64,000 nt of DNA from positions 1,178,001 through 1,242,000 of the forward strand of contig NZ_JACHOT010000001.1 in assembly GCF_014200015.1 (NCBI RefSeq). Reading direction: 5' to 3'. Below, in pieces: positions 20,432 through 29,289 of this stretch. The DNA comes from Aminobacter niigataensis (GTDB lineage: Bacteria; Pseudomonadota; Alphaproteobacteria; Rhizobiales; Rhizobiaceae). The notes beneath the pieces are model-generated. The model saw nothing but the letters and a program-made list of their open reading frames with translations, made no database searches and was not told where the DNA came from. Every line of letters begins with the position of its first letter. Position 1 is the stretch's first letter. Both the position numbers and the translations under genes were made by a program.

Positions 20432-21157
20432 ATGTTCGAATGGCTGGATAGCGTGGCGGGACCCGGATATGCGGCAGCAGTGCTGTGGACGTTCGCTGCG
20501 CTGGTACTGCTTGTCATCGTGCTGGTCATCGTCAAGCTGATCCGCAGCCTGACTTTCGGTACCTTCGTTGCCGGTGGCAGGAACAGGAAGACGCGCCTTG
20601 CCGTCATGGACGCGACTGCCGTCGACAGCCAGAGGCGGCTTGTCCTGGTGCGCCGCGACGACATCGAACATCTGCTCCTGATCGGCGGACCGACAGATGT
20701 CGTTATCGAAACAGATATCCGGATGACCGCACCGCGCCGCCCGGCGCTGACCGGCACCGAAGCCGGACAGCAAGCTGCCCAACCGGCCCGCCAAGCAGCA
20801 GCGCAACCAACTGTCCAGCGGCCGGCACAGGCACCGGCTGCCAGACCGCAGCAGCCCACGCCGCCAGTTCCCGTCAAGCAGGCACCGCCCAGGCTACCGC
20901 TCTCACCGACTGCACCGGCTGCTCCCAGTCCGGCGCCGAGGCCCGCCATTCCTGCGGGCTACGCCCCTCCAGTTCGATCGTCACCTGCCCCGGCAGTCGC
21001 GCCAATGCGCGGCGAAGAAATCGACGAGACGCTGATGAAAGAGCTGGAAGTCTCGCTTGACGACAAACCGCAGGCCAAGCCGGCAAAGGCCGCCGATCCA
21101 TCGCTTGACGACGAGATGGCGAAGCTGCTCGGCGAGCTGACCAGCCACAAACGATAA
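20432..21157 (+). CDS. FliO-like single-span membrane protein with Pro/Ala-rich linker
   Basis: A 241-residue protein. One membrane helix spans about 14-37 (AAVLWTFAALVLLVIVLVIV), followed by a FliO-type cytoplasmic domain RKTRLAVMDATAVDSQRRLV to HLLLIGGPTDVVIE. Residues about 100-200 are a low-complexity Pro/Ala/Gln linker, and the C-terminus is an acidic helix ending ELTSHKR. FliO helps assemble the flagellar export gate, yet no flagellar gene is nearby; it sits divergently from cckA and convergently with dksA. ATG 20432 follows GGGGAAAAG. Confidence 0.8.
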   Translation: MFEWLDSVAGPGYAAAVLWTFAALVLLVIVLVIVKLIRSLTFGTFVAGGRNRKTRLAVMDATAVDSQRRLVLVRRDDIEHLLLIGGPTDVVIETDIRMTAPRRPALTGTEAGQQAAQPARQAAAQPTVQRPAQAPAARPQQPTPPVPVKQAPPRLPLSPTAPAAPSPAPRPAIPAGYAPPVRSSPAPAVAPMRGEEIDETLMKELEVSLDDKPQAKPAKAADPSLDDEMAKLLGELTSHKR

Positions 21158-21177
21158 CACGGCCGGCATCAGACAAG

Positions 21178-21206
21178 AAAAAAGGCGGCCGAAGCCGCCT
21201 TTTTCT
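21178..21206. terminator. Bidirectional terminator between fliO-like gene and dksA
   Basis: AAAGGCGGC, the tetraloop CGAA and GCCGCCTTT, with A and T runs on either side, can stop transcripts coming from both directions. Confidence 0.9.
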
Positions 21207-21224
21207 TGTTCTGGTATCCCGCGA

Positions 21225-21641
21225 TCAGTCGTCGCGATAAACCTTTTCGCGGCGCTCGTGGCGCTCCTGCGCTTCGATCGACAGCGTGGCGATCGGACGT
21301 GCGTCCAGTCGCTTCAGCGAGATCGGCTCGCCGGTCTCCTCGCAATAGCCGTAGGTACCCTCGTCAATCCTCTGCAGCGCCGAGTCGATCTTGGAGATCA
21401 ACTTGCGTTGACGGTCGCGCGCCCTGAGTTCGATGGCACGGTCCGTCTCGGATGATGCACGATCGGCAAGATCCGGATGGTTGGCGTTTTCCTGCTGGAG
21501 TATTTCGAGGGTTTCGCGAGCTTCGCGGAGGATGTCGTTCTTCCAGGCAACCAACTTTGCTCTGAAGTAAGACTTCTGCCGTTCGTTCATGAACGGCTCC
21601 TCTTCGGAGGGCACGTAGCCAAGTGTAACGGTATCGTTCAT
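21225..21641 (-). CDS. dksA: RNA polymerase-binding factor DksA (one-cysteine form)
   Basis: A 138-residue secondary-channel factor working with ppGpp on RNA polymerase. A coiled coil spans about 18-90, with the tip DRASSETDRA at 60-69. In the zinc-finger region only the first cysteine remains (YGYC at 97-100). The others are replaced: T103 in CEETG, then S121 and A124 in TLSIEAQ. This C-T-S-A pattern implies no zinc and less redox sensitivity, and is common in alphaproteobacterial DksA. The frame extends three codons upstream of ATG 21641. Confidence 0.95.
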   Translation of the reverse strand: MNDTVTLGYVPSEEEPFMNERQKSYFRAKLVAWKNDILREARETLEILQQENANHPDLADRASSETDRAIELRARDRQRKLISKIDSALQRIDEGTYGYCEETGEPISLKRLDARPIATLSIEAQERHERREKVYRDD

Positions 21642-21883
21642 TCGACTCACCCAACAACCCCGTTTTGGCGCCTATATATTCGCGGGCCAACCCTCGCACA
21701 AGCGTAATCCGCGAAAAGTTGGCACCTACATGTAACTGGCGATTCGGCGTGGCAACGGCGCAACGCTCCCCCCAAGAAACGCAGACCGGCATCGTCCGGT
21801 TGCAAGGCGCCCGGCGCTTGGCTACATCCTGAAGGGATAATTGGCGCAGGCTCGTCAGGAGCTTGAGGCTCCGGGAGCAACAT

Positions 21884-22387
21884 TTGAGCAAGCTCTACCT
21901 TCTCAGACACGCCAAGGCCGGCTGGGCACTTCCCGGCGTCAGGGATTTCGATCGACCGCTCGACGCCACGGGTATCGCCGACGCTGAAGCCACCGGAACG
22001 GCGATGCGGGCCAGCGGCTACGTGCCCGAACTGACGCTCTGCTCCAACGCCCGGCGCGCCCGGGAAACGCTGGAAGGCCTGGCCGGCCATGCCGATACCG
22101 GACGCGTGGTCTTCACCGACGACCTCTACAGTGCCGATGCCGCCGGCTATCTCGACAAAATCCGCGAAAACGGCCGGCACGGCTCGATCCTCGTCATCGG
22201 GCATAATCCGATGATGGAAGATCTGGCCATCGCCGTGTCGGGCGACGGCGAGGAGACCGCGCTGCATACGCTGCACACCGGATTTCCGACCTCCGGCCTC
22301 GCCGTAATCCGGCTCGAAGGCGCGCTGACCGGCGCCGAACTGGGCCGAGGCTACCTCGAAGCTTTCCTGACGCCGGCCGATCTTTGA
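21884..22387 (+). CDS. sixA: SixA-type histidine phosphatase
   Basis: A 167-residue member of the histidine phosphatase superfamily. The catalytic RHA (phospho-acceptor His9) is at 8-10 in LSKLYLLRHAKAGW, and the second catalytic His is in VIGHNPMMEDLA. SixA removes phosphate from phosphohistidine in phosphotransfer domains; here the target could be a nitrogen-PTS or kinase protein, which is inference. The start is TTG at 21884 after CGGGAGC. It sits 67 bases upstream of ycjX. Confidence 0.85.
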   Translation: MSKLYLLRHAKAGWALPGVRDFDRPLDATGIADAEATGTAMRASGYVPELTLCSNARRARETLEGLAGHADTGRVVFTDDLYSADAAGYLDKIRENGRHGSILVIGHNPMMEDLAIAVSGDGEETALHTLHTGFPTSGLAVIRLEGALTGAELGRGYLEAFLTPADL

Positions 22388-22454
22388 AGCCGGACGCCAT
22401 TTCAAATCCCGGAGGTGGCACCTATATCCGGCGCGACCGCATGGGGGATGACGA

Positions 22455-23927
22455 TTGGCGTCACTGACCACCTTTACCGACGAGGCGCGCATCGCGCTGG
22501 ACACGCTCTCCGGCCGCGCTACGGGGCTGTTTTCGCCTTCCTTGCGCCTTGGCGTCACAGGGCTTTCACGTGCCGGCAAGACGGTGTTCATCACCGCCTT
22601 CGTGCACAATCTGATCCATGGTGGCCGCCTGCCCCTGTTCGAGGCGCAGAAATCAGGGCGCATCTCGCGCGCTTTCCTCGAGCAGCAGCCCGACGACGCC
22701 GTGCCGCGCTTCCAGTACGAGGATCATGTCGCGGCCCTCGTTGACCAGCGCATCTGGCCAGATTCCACCCGCGCCATCTCGGAGCTCAGGCTGACCATAG
22801 AATTCGAGTCAGCTTCCGGCTGGAACCGCATGTTTTCAGCTGGAAAATTGTCTGTCGACCTGGTCGACTATCCCGGCGAATGGCTGCTCGACCTGCCGCT
22901 GCTCGGCAAGAGTTACGACGATTTTTCCCGCGAGGCATTCGAACTCGCCCGGCTGCCTGTCAGGGCCGACCTGTCGGAAGCCTGGCGCGGGCTTGCGGCC
23001 ACGGTGAAGCCGGAAGCCGACGCCGACGAGATGACGGCCCGGCGGCTGGCCGAGACGTTTTCCGCTTACCTCAAGGCATGCAAGGACGACGAGCGCGCGC
23101 TGTCGACGCTGCCGCCCGGGCGCTTCCTGATGCCGGGCGACCTCGAGGGTTCGCCGGCGCTGACCTTTGCGCCGCTGCCCGGCCTTGGCCAGCGGGCGCG
23201 CCCCGGCTCGCTGCATGCGATGATGGAGCGGCGCTACGAGGCGTACAAGACGCATGTGGTGAAGCCGTTCTTCCGCGAACATATCGCCCGGCTCGACAGG
23301 CAGATCGTGCTGATCGACGCCATGCAGGCCCTGAACGCCGGCCCTGGCGCCATCGCCGACCTGGAGCGCGCGGTGACCGAGATCCTTGCCTGCTTTCGAC
23401 CCGGCCGCGGCAATCTCTTGACCGACCTGTTTTCACGACGCATCGACCGCATCCTGGTCGCTGCGACCAAGGCCGACCACCTGCATCATGAGAGCCACGA
23501 CCGGCTGCAATCGATCGTGCGGCGGCTGACAGACCGCGCCGTGGCGCGGGCGAACCTTTCAGGTGCCGAAGTCGACGTCCTGGCATTGGCTGCGGTGCGC
23601 GCCACGCGCGAAGGCACGGTCAAGCAAGGCCGCGAGACGCTGCCCGTCATCATTGGAACACCCATCGAGGGCGAGGCGATCGGCAAGGAGCGTTTCGACG
23701 GTAGCACGGAAACAGCTATATTTCCCGGAGACTTGCCGGAGAAAGCCGATGTCGTGTTTCAGGATTTCGGCACCAATCATCGCCAGGACGCAAACGATCC
23801 GACGATCCGCTTCGTGCGTTTCCGTCCGCCCAGGCTGGAACGGACCGCCGAAGGCGTGACGCTGTCCCTGCCGCACATCCGGCTCGATCGCGCCTTGCAG
23901 TTCCTGATTGGAGACCACCTCGCATGA
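22455..23927 (+). CDS. ycjX: YcjX-family GTPase/ATPase
   Basis: A 490-residue P-loop NTPase of the YcjX (DUF463) family. Walker A is GLSRAGKT at 36-43, and VDYPGEWLLDLPLL holds the switch region. Several basic segments occur in the middle. Family members are linked to envelope and heat-shock stress in enterobacteria; the reaction is not known. The start is TTG at 22455 after a GGGGGATG stretch. Its stop overlaps the next gene by ATGA, so the pair is translationally coupled, as ycjX-ycjF are elsewhere. Confidence 0.9.
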   Translation: MASLTTFTDEARIALDTLSGRATGLFSPSLRLGVTGLSRAGKTVFITAFVHNLIHGGRLPLFEAQKSGRISRAFLEQQPDDAVPRFQYEDHVAALVDQRIWPDSTRAISELRLTIEFESASGWNRMFSAGKLSVDLVDYPGEWLLDLPLLGKSYDDFSREAFELARLPVRADLSEAWRGLAATVKPEADADEMTARRLAETFSAYLKACKDDERALSTLPPGRFLMPGDLEGSPALTFAPLPGLGQRARPGSLHAMMERRYEAYKTHVVKPFFREHIARLDRQIVLIDAMQALNAGPGAIADLERAVTEILACFRPGRGNLLTDLFSRRIDRILVAATKADHLHHESHDRLQSIVRRLTDRAVARANLSGAEVDVLALAAVRATREGTVKQGRETLPVIIGTPIEGEAIGKERFDGSTETAIFPGDLPEKADVVFQDFGTNHRQDANDPTIRFVRFRPPRLERTAEGVTLSLPHIRLDRALQFLIGDHLA

Positions 23928-25003
23928 GCACGCCTCGCAAGCCTGCCGCGTTCCGCATCGAGCCCGAAGCCGATGCACGGGACAGCGCTGCGGCCAGGAC
24001 GCCGCAGGCCGCCGAGCGCAAACCTCGTGCGCTGGCCAAGGAGTCGGTCGTCGTCACGCCGGCCGAATTCGACGTCTTTGACGAGGCCGACATTGCCGTG
24101 GCCGAACCGCCGCCTGCCACTGCACCCAGGCGCCAATCACGCATCGGCGCAATCTTTCTCGCGGCGGCGGGCATCCTGGTCTCGCTCGGCATCGGATTGT
24201 GGACCGACAGGCTGATCCGCGACCTGTTTTCCAGGGCCGACTGGCTCGGCTGGCTGGCGGTAGGTGCAGCCGCAATTGCCGCGGTTGCGCTGCTCGTCAT
24301 AGTCGTTCGCGAGCTTTTGTCGGTTTTCCGGCTCGCCTCGGTTGAGCGCCTGCGCAACCGCGCGACTGATGCCATCGAACGCAATGACCCCGGCGCAGCG
24401 CGCGGCGTCGTCGACGAATTGTCGAGCCTGCTGGCATCGAAGCCCGAAACGGCTGCGGGCAGGCGTGCCCTGGCGGATCTGCGCGGCGAAGTGATCGACG
24501 GCCGCGATCTGGTGGGCCTTGCCGAGACCGAAATCCTGACGCCGCTCGACGCACAGGCAAAGATCCTCATCCTGGATGCGGCCAAGCGCGTGTCGCTTGT
24601 CACGGCTGTCAGCCCGCGCGCGCTGGTCGACATCGCCTATGTGGTGTTCGAAGCCGGCCGGCTGATCCGCCGGCTGGCGGAGCTCTATGGCGGCCGCCCG
24701 GGCACGCTCGGCTTCTTCAGACTGGCGCGCGCAGCACTTGCCCATCTGGCCGTTACCGGCTCGATCGCCGTCGGCGACAGTTTCGTTCAGCAGCTTGTGG
24801 GCCATGGACTTGCCGCCAAGCTGTCGGCAAAGCTCGGCGAAGGCATCGTCAACGGCATGATGACCGCGCGCATCGGCATTGCCGCAATGGAGACGGCGCG
24901 CCCTCTGCCCTTTGCTGCGGTCAAGCGACCCGGCATGGGCGATTTCCTTGCCGCACTCACCACATTCGCAACCAAGGACAAGGGTGCCGACAAGGCCAAA
25001 TAG
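23924..25003 (+). CDS. ycjF: YcjF/TIGR01620-family inner membrane protein
   Basis: A 359-residue inner membrane protein. A polar N-terminus of about 73 residues is followed by two helices at about 74-92 and 108-127, then a DUF697 domain containing AAKRVSLVTAVSPRALVDIA and a Gly/Ala-rich C-terminal half with GMMTARIGIAAMETARPLPF. It is coupled to ycjX by the ATGA overlap. The function is unknown; the pair probably acts together at the membrane. Confidence 0.88.
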   Translation: MSTPRKPAAFRIEPEADARDSAAARTPQAAERKPRALAKESVVVTPAEFDVFDEADIAVAEPPPATAPRRQSRIGAIFLAAAGILVSLGIGLWTDRLIRDLFSRADWLGWLAVGAAAIAAVALLVIVVRELLSVFRLASVERLRNRATDAIERNDPGAARGVVDELSSLLASKPETAAGRRALADLRGEVIDGRDLVGLAETEILTPLDAQAKILILDAAKRVSLVTAVSPRALVDIAYVVFEAGRLIRRLAELYGGRPGTLGFFRLARAALAHLAVTGSIAVGDSFVQQLVGHGLAAKLSAKLGEGIVNGMMTARIGIAAMETARPLPFAAVKRPGMGDFLAALTTFATKDKGADKAK

Positions 25004-25075
25004 ACGAAGCATTAACCATTTTTCGCCATGGTCCCGGCAGCTAGTCGTTCCAGTTTCCTGCTGTCGGGTGTGCCC

Positions 25076-25627
25076 ATGAAGCGCTTGTTTTTGTCCGCCG
25101 TTTTGCCCGCCATGGCGGTTTCGCTCTCAGGCATCGCACATGCCGAACCCGCCAAGGCACCCGAACGCGATAAGAAATTCTTCAAATCGGTCGAGGGCGA
25201 ATGGGTCGGACCCGGCGAAATCGTCGCCGGCAAATACAAGGGCACCAAGTTCACCTGCAGCTTCACCGGTTCGACGCCGGACGGGAAAGTCGGGATGTCG
25301 CTCGACGGCGGCTGCCGCGTCGGCGTGTTTACCCAGAAGATGTCGGCAACCATCGAACAGAAGGGACGCAGTTATCGCGGAACCTTCCTCGACGGCTCCG
25401 CGGGCAAGGGCCTGGACATCGTTTCCGGCAACGTCGTCGATGGCAGAAAAGTCGTGCTGTCGCTCAACCGTAACCAGCTCAACGGCGTGATGCAGGCCCG
25501 CGTGCCTGACGAGAACTCGATGCATGTCACAGTTTCGGTGCGTGTCGACAAGCAACTGGTGCCGGTGATCGGCATGAAGCTGTCGCGCGTCGACGACACC
25601 GCCGTCGGCGCCATCGCCAAGAACTGA
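25076..25627 (+). CDS. Conserved exported protein, 183 aa
   Basis: A secreted protein of unknown function. Residues 1-23 form a signal peptide ending IAHA. The mature part is predicted mostly beta-strand (VEGEWVGPGEIVAGKYKGTK, FTCSFTGSTPDGK, GRSYRGTFLDG) with two cysteines at about 60 and 81 that could form a disulfide. The ATG at 25076 is chosen from the signal peptide; the 16 codons before it lack one. It is followed by a strong bidirectional terminator. Confidence 0.8.
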   Translation: MKRLFLSAVLPAMAVSLSGIAHAEPAKAPERDKKFFKSVEGEWVGPGEIVAGKYKGTKFTCSFTGSTPDGKVGMSLDGGCRVGVFTQKMSATIEQKGRSYRGTFLDGSAGKGLDIVSGNVVDGRKVVLSLNRNQLNGVMQARVPDENSMHVTVSVRVDKQLVPVIGMKLSRVDDTAVGAIAKN

Positions 25628-25642
25628 TTCCCCTGCCCCAAC

Positions 25643-25675
25643 GAAAAGGGCGGCGCCATCGGCGCCGCCCTTTTG
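25643..25675. terminator. Bidirectional Rho-independent terminator
   Basis: AAAAGGGCGGCGCC, the three-base loop ATC and GGCGCCGCCCTTTT form a 14-base perfect stem, serving both convergent genes. Confidence 0.92.
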
Positions 25676-25691
25676 ATTCTCGCCGCGAGAA

Positions 25692-25961
25692 TCAGCCCTT
25701 GATGGCTGTCAGCAGTTCGTCATAGGCCTTGCAGGCCTCTTCCGAAGTGGTGGCGCCAGTGTACTTGGACGCAACTTCCTGCACCTTGGCCGACAGTTCG
25801 GCAGCCTTGGCCGGATCCTTGGTCACCGCTTCCTGAAGCGCCGTTCCCACTTCCTGGCTCTTCTTGGCCATGACTTCGGCGGTGCACTCCGGCGCCGCCT
25901 TCGAGCAGGCCGAAAGGCCAAGCGCAGCAACACCAATCACGGCAAACAGAATCTTGTTCAT
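25692..25961 (-). CDS. Small lipoprotein, 89 aa
   Basis: An 89-residue protein starting MNKILFAVIGVAALGLSACS. The lipobox LSAC places the lipidated Cys at 19. The mature part is a helical, Ala/Lys/Glu-rich domain with two further cysteines (PECTAEV and EEACKAYDE), which could pair. The ribosome binding site GAGGAGAGG before ATG 25961 is strong. The family is not recognised; a periplasmic envelope role is the most that can be said. Confidence 0.8.
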   Translation of the reverse strand: MNKILFAVIGVAALGLSACSKAAPECTAEVMAKKSQEVGTALQEAVTKDPAKAAELSAKVQEVASKYTGATTSEEACKAYDELLTAIKG

Positions 25962-26219
25962 GTCAGTCCTCTCCTCGTAACCGGCAGGAAATGCCGGCGG
26001 CAATTCAACCACCCGCTGGTCGAAACCGGACCCGCCTTAGCGTCAAGCCATGTCACACGCAATGACAGGTTGTGAGGCCAGCGCGCGCACCCTGCCCGAC
26101 TGCAAATCCCTACAGCAAATTTCGGTCCGTCAGGCGGGCTGTTCGGCGGCGTGCGAACCACCTATCTTGAGCTTCCCCTCAAGCGGCCGGCAGCCGCAAA
26201 CAAAGGATCGACAGAGCGC

Positions 26220-28076
26220 ATGGCGGCAGAGACTACGGGCGTCGACCTGATTCCGGTTGTGGCGTTGCTGGCTGCGGGCGTCGTGGCCGTTCCGATATTC
26301 AAGCGCCTCGGCCTTGGCTCGATACTCGGCTATCTCAGTGCCGGCGTCATCATCGGCCCTTTCGGCATCGGCGTGTTCTCCGAGGCAGAAACCATCCTGC
26401 ATGTCGCCGAGCTCGGCGTGGTGATGTTCCTGTTCATCATCGGGCTCGAGATGCAGCCGTCGCGGCTTTGGGGCCTGCGGCGAGAGATCTTCGGCCTCGG
26501 CGCATTCCAGGTGGGCCTTTGCGCGTTACTTTTGACCTCCATCGGACTGGCGACAGGATTTTCGGTTGCGCAGTCCTTCGTCGCCGGCGCCGGCTTCGTT
26601 CTGACCTCCACGGCAATCGTCATGCAATTGCTCGAAGAGCGCGGCGAGATGTCGACGCCCAAGGGCCAGCGGATGGTGTCGATCCTGCTGCTGGAAGACC
26701 TCGCCATCGTTCCGCTGCTGGCGCTCGTTGCCTTCCTTGCGCCGGTTTCGGGCAATGAAGTCGACACCGGGTGGGCCGGCCGGCTGAGCGAGATCGGCAT
26801 CGGCATCGCCTCCATCACCGGCCTGGTGATCGCCGGCCGATATCTGCTCAATCCGCTGTTCCGCATCCTTGCCGATTCGCGCGCCCGCGAGGTGATGACC
26901 GCCGCCGCCCTGCTGGTGGTGCTCGGCTCGGCGCTCGCCATGCAGCTTGGCGGGCTCTCCATGGCGATGGGTGCCTTCCTCGCAGGCGTGCTGCTTTCCG
27001 AATCGACCTTCCGCCACCAGCTCGAGGCCGACGTCGAGCCCTTCCGCGGCATCCTGCTCGGCATGTTCTTCATCGCCGTCGGCATGTCGCTCGACCTCCT
27101 GGTGGTCGCAGCCAACTGGCAGATGATCGCCTTCTACGTCGTCGTCTACATGCTGGCGAAAGGCATTGGCATCTACGTCGTCGCGCGCTGCCTGCGCTCG
27201 GGGCATCGCGAGGCGCTCGAGCGCGCGGTGATCATGGCGCAAGGCGGCGAGTTCGCTTTCGTGCTCTATTCGTCGGCGCTCGCCGTAGGCATCATCGACG
27301 GCGAGTCCAACGCTATCCTCACCGCCATCATCATCATCTCCATGGTGCTGACGCCCCTGGCGATCATGGTGCTGCGCCGCCTCACGCCACAGGACGAACA
27401 GTCGCTCGAAGATGTCGACGTGGCTGCCGAACTGAGCGGCACGGTGCTGGTCATCGGCTTCGGACGCTTCGGCCAGATCGCCAGCCAGCCGCTCCTGCTG
27501 CGCGGAGTCGATGTCTCGATCATCGACAACGACGTCGAGATGATCCAGGCGGCGGCCGATTTCGGCTTCAAGGTCTATTACGGCGACGGCACGAGGCTCG
27601 ACATCCTGCATGCTGCCGGTGCCGGACGTGCACGTGCGGTGTTGATCTGTGTCGACAAGGCGGATGTTGCTGTCCGCATCGCCGAACATCTCAGGGCCGA
27701 ATTCCCGCTGATACCGGTACTGGCACGGGCTTATGATCGGGGCACCGCGATCGAGCTCATTCGCGCCGGCGTCGATTTCCAGCTGCGCGAGACATTCGAA
27801 TCGGCGCTGCTTTTCGGCGGTTCCACGCTCGAAAAGCTCGGCGAGGATCCCGACGAAGTCGCCGAGGTGATCGAAGAAGTGCGCCGTCGCGATGCGGCGC
27901 GACTGGAGATGCAGTTCGCAGGTGACATCCAGTCCGGCCGCAACTATCTGCAGGGCAACATTCCCGGTCCGGTGCCGACGCCGCTGACGCCACCGCGCCG
28001 CGCCGCCAAGGCACTCAACGAGGAAGCGGCGAGCGTCATCGCCAGGAAGACGACCGAACAAACGGAAAGGAATTGA
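26220..28076 (+). CDS. Kef-type monovalent cation/proton antiporter (CPA2) with TrkA-N domain
   Basis: A 618-residue membrane protein. About twelve helices span residues 10-390 and include GSILGYLSAGVIIGPFGIGV and ELGVVMFLFIIGLEMQPSRL. A cytosolic TrkA-N Rossmann domain starts near 410 (LVIGFGRFGQIASQP). A short Arg/Pro-rich tail follows. It resembles KefB/KefC and YbaL proteins that exchange K+ for H+; there is no separate KefF/KefG partner nearby. ATG 26220 was preferred to an upstream in-frame codon at 26151. It is two bases upstream of the DUF924 gene. Confidence 0.9.
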   Translation: MAAETTGVDLIPVVALLAAGVVAVPIFKRLGLGSILGYLSAGVIIGPFGIGVFSEAETILHVAELGVVMFLFIIGLEMQPSRLWGLRREIFGLGAFQVGLCALLLTSIGLATGFSVAQSFVAGAGFVLTSTAIVMQLLEERGEMSTPKGQRMVSILLLEDLAIVPLLALVAFLAPVSGNEVDTGWAGRLSEIGIGIASITGLVIAGRYLLNPLFRILADSRAREVMTAAALLVVLGSALAMQLGGLSMAMGAFLAGVLLSESTFRHQLEADVEPFRGILLGMFFIAVGMSLDLLVVAANWQMIAFYVVVYMLAKGIGIYVVARCLRSGHREALERAVIMAQGGEFAFVLYSSALAVGIIDGESNAILTAIIIISMVLTPLAIMVLRRLTPQDEQSLEDVDVAAELSGTVLVIGFGRFGQIASQPLLLRGVDVSIIDNDVEMIQAAADFGFKVYYGDGTRLDILHAAGAGRARAVLICVDKADVAVRIAEHLRAEFPLIPVLARAYDRGTAIELIRAGVDFQLRETFESALLFGGSTLEKLGEDPDEVAEVIEEVRRRDAARLEMQFAGDIQSGRNYLQGNIPGPVPTPLTPPRRAAKALNEEAASVIARKTTEQTERN

Positions 28077-28078
28077 TC

Positions 28079-28624
28079 ATGGTGGACAGGCAGCGCGCAA
28101 CCGAAGTCGTCGCCTATTGGCGTGAGGCCGGCCCCGAAGGCTGGTTCCGCAAGGACGAGATGTTCGACGACCGGTTCCGCAGCCGTTTCGGCGACCTGCA
28201 CATGGCCGCGGCCAAGCGCCAATGCGATCACTGGGCGAGCGACCCCGAAGGCGCACTGGCGCTGATGATCCTGCTCGACCAGTTTCCGCGCAACTGTTTC
28301 CGCGGCAGCGGCCATATGTATGCCACCGATCCGCTCGCCCGCCATTTCGCGCGCAATGCGGTAGCCGACGGCCACGACCTCGCCACAGAAGGGCCGATCC
28401 GGGTGTTCTTCTACCTGCCGTTCTCACATTCCGAGACGTTGGCCGACCACGACATCCCGCTCGAACGGTCGACCGCCCTTGGTGGCGACTACCTGAAGCA
28501 CGCCATCGGCCATCGCGACATCGTCGCTCGTTTCGGCCGCTTCCCGCACCGCAACTCCATCCTCGGGCGCGAATCGAGCGAGCAGGAACTGGCGTTCCTC
28601 GAAAGCGGCGGCTTTTCCGGCTGA
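28079..28624 (+). CDS. DUF924 family protein
   Basis: A 181-residue predominantly helical cytoplasmic protein. The family mark LLDQFPRNCFRGS is near residue 66 and YLPFSHSETLADHD near 117, with HRNSILGRES toward the end. Its function is not established. GGAAAGGA lies eight bases before ATG 28079. It is the second gene after the antiporter and likely shares its transcript. Confidence 0.85.
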   Translation: MVDRQRATEVVAYWREAGPEGWFRKDEMFDDRFRSRFGDLHMAAAKRQCDHWASDPEGALALMILLDQFPRNCFRGSGHMYATDPLARHFARNAVADGHDLATEGPIRVFFYLPFSHSETLADHDIPLERSTALGGDYLKHAIGHRDIVARFGRFPHRNSILGRESSEQELAFLESGGFSG

Positions 28625-28629
28625 GCGGC

Positions 28630-29205
28630 TCAGAGCTCCAGGCGCATAAGGGGTCGGCCGGGCTTGCGCTCGGCCGCTCGCGAAAACCCGGCTTTCTCGA
28701 ATACCCGCGTCGAGCCGACAAAAAGACCGACCGAGCGCGAATCCTTCGACTGGTCCATCGGGCACGCCTCCAGCAGCCGCGCACCCGACTGGCGCGCAAA
28801 ATCGATGCCGGCGTCGACCAGTTGGTGAGTCAGTCCCTGGCCGCGCGCATTGTTGCGGATGAAGAAGCACGAGATCGCCCAGACACGTGGGTCGCCGGCA
28901 TCATCGGGATCCAGCGGCGTGGATCCCCTGCCGGCATTGTTGAATTCGGGCACATCGGCGCGCGGGCCGATCTGCATCCAGCCAACTGCTTGGCCGGCAT
29001 CGAAGGCAAGCACGCCCGGCGGAGGCCCCGCCTCGATGCGCGCCTTGATGTGATCCTTGTTGCGTTCGCGACTGCTTTGCCGCCGTGCCGCCGGCGGCAG
29101 CCTGAAATAGGTGCACCAGCAGCCGTAGCAAGCGCCCTGCTTGCCGAACAGGTCTTCGAATTGCGGCCACAGATCGGGCGTCAGCGGCAAGATGGCATCG
29201 GACAT
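28630..29205 (-). CDS. GNAT-family N-acetyltransferase with cysteine-rich N-terminus
   Basis: A 191-residue predicted acetyltransferase. The N-terminus has three close cysteines in GACYGCWCTYFRLP (25-32). The acetyl-CoA loop is FFIRNNARGQGLTHQLVDAG, and the end is VFEKAGFSRAAER. The substrate is unknown. Its start codon ATG 29205 follows GGAG. It is divergent from dinB, only 84 bases away, and may sit within the same SOS-controlled spacer, though on the other strand. Confidence 0.85.
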   Translation of the reverse strand: MSDAILPLTPDLWPQFEDLFGKQGACYGCWCTYFRLPPAARRQSSRERNKDHIKARIEAGPPPGVLAFDAGQAVGWMQIGPRADVPEFNNAGRGSTPLDPDDAGDPRVWAISCFFIRNNARGQGLTHQLVDAGIDFARQSGARLLEACPMDQSKDSRSVGLFVGSTRVFEKAGFSRAAERKPGRPLMRLEL

Positions 29206-29262
29206 GGATAGCTCCGTCGCACAGCCTTGTCGCGGCACTGCGGCTGGCATAAAATCGCGTTC

Positions 29263-29277
29263 GTTCTCTTTATGTTC
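29263..29277 (+). promoter_or_regulatory. LexA (SOS) box of dinB
   Basis: GTTC-TCTTTAT-GTTC matches exactly the alphaproteobacterial direct-repeat LexA site GTTC-N7-GTTC. It lies 12 bases before the proposed dinB ATG at 29290. Confidence 0.85.
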
Positions 29278-29289
29278 GCAGTGAAGGCA

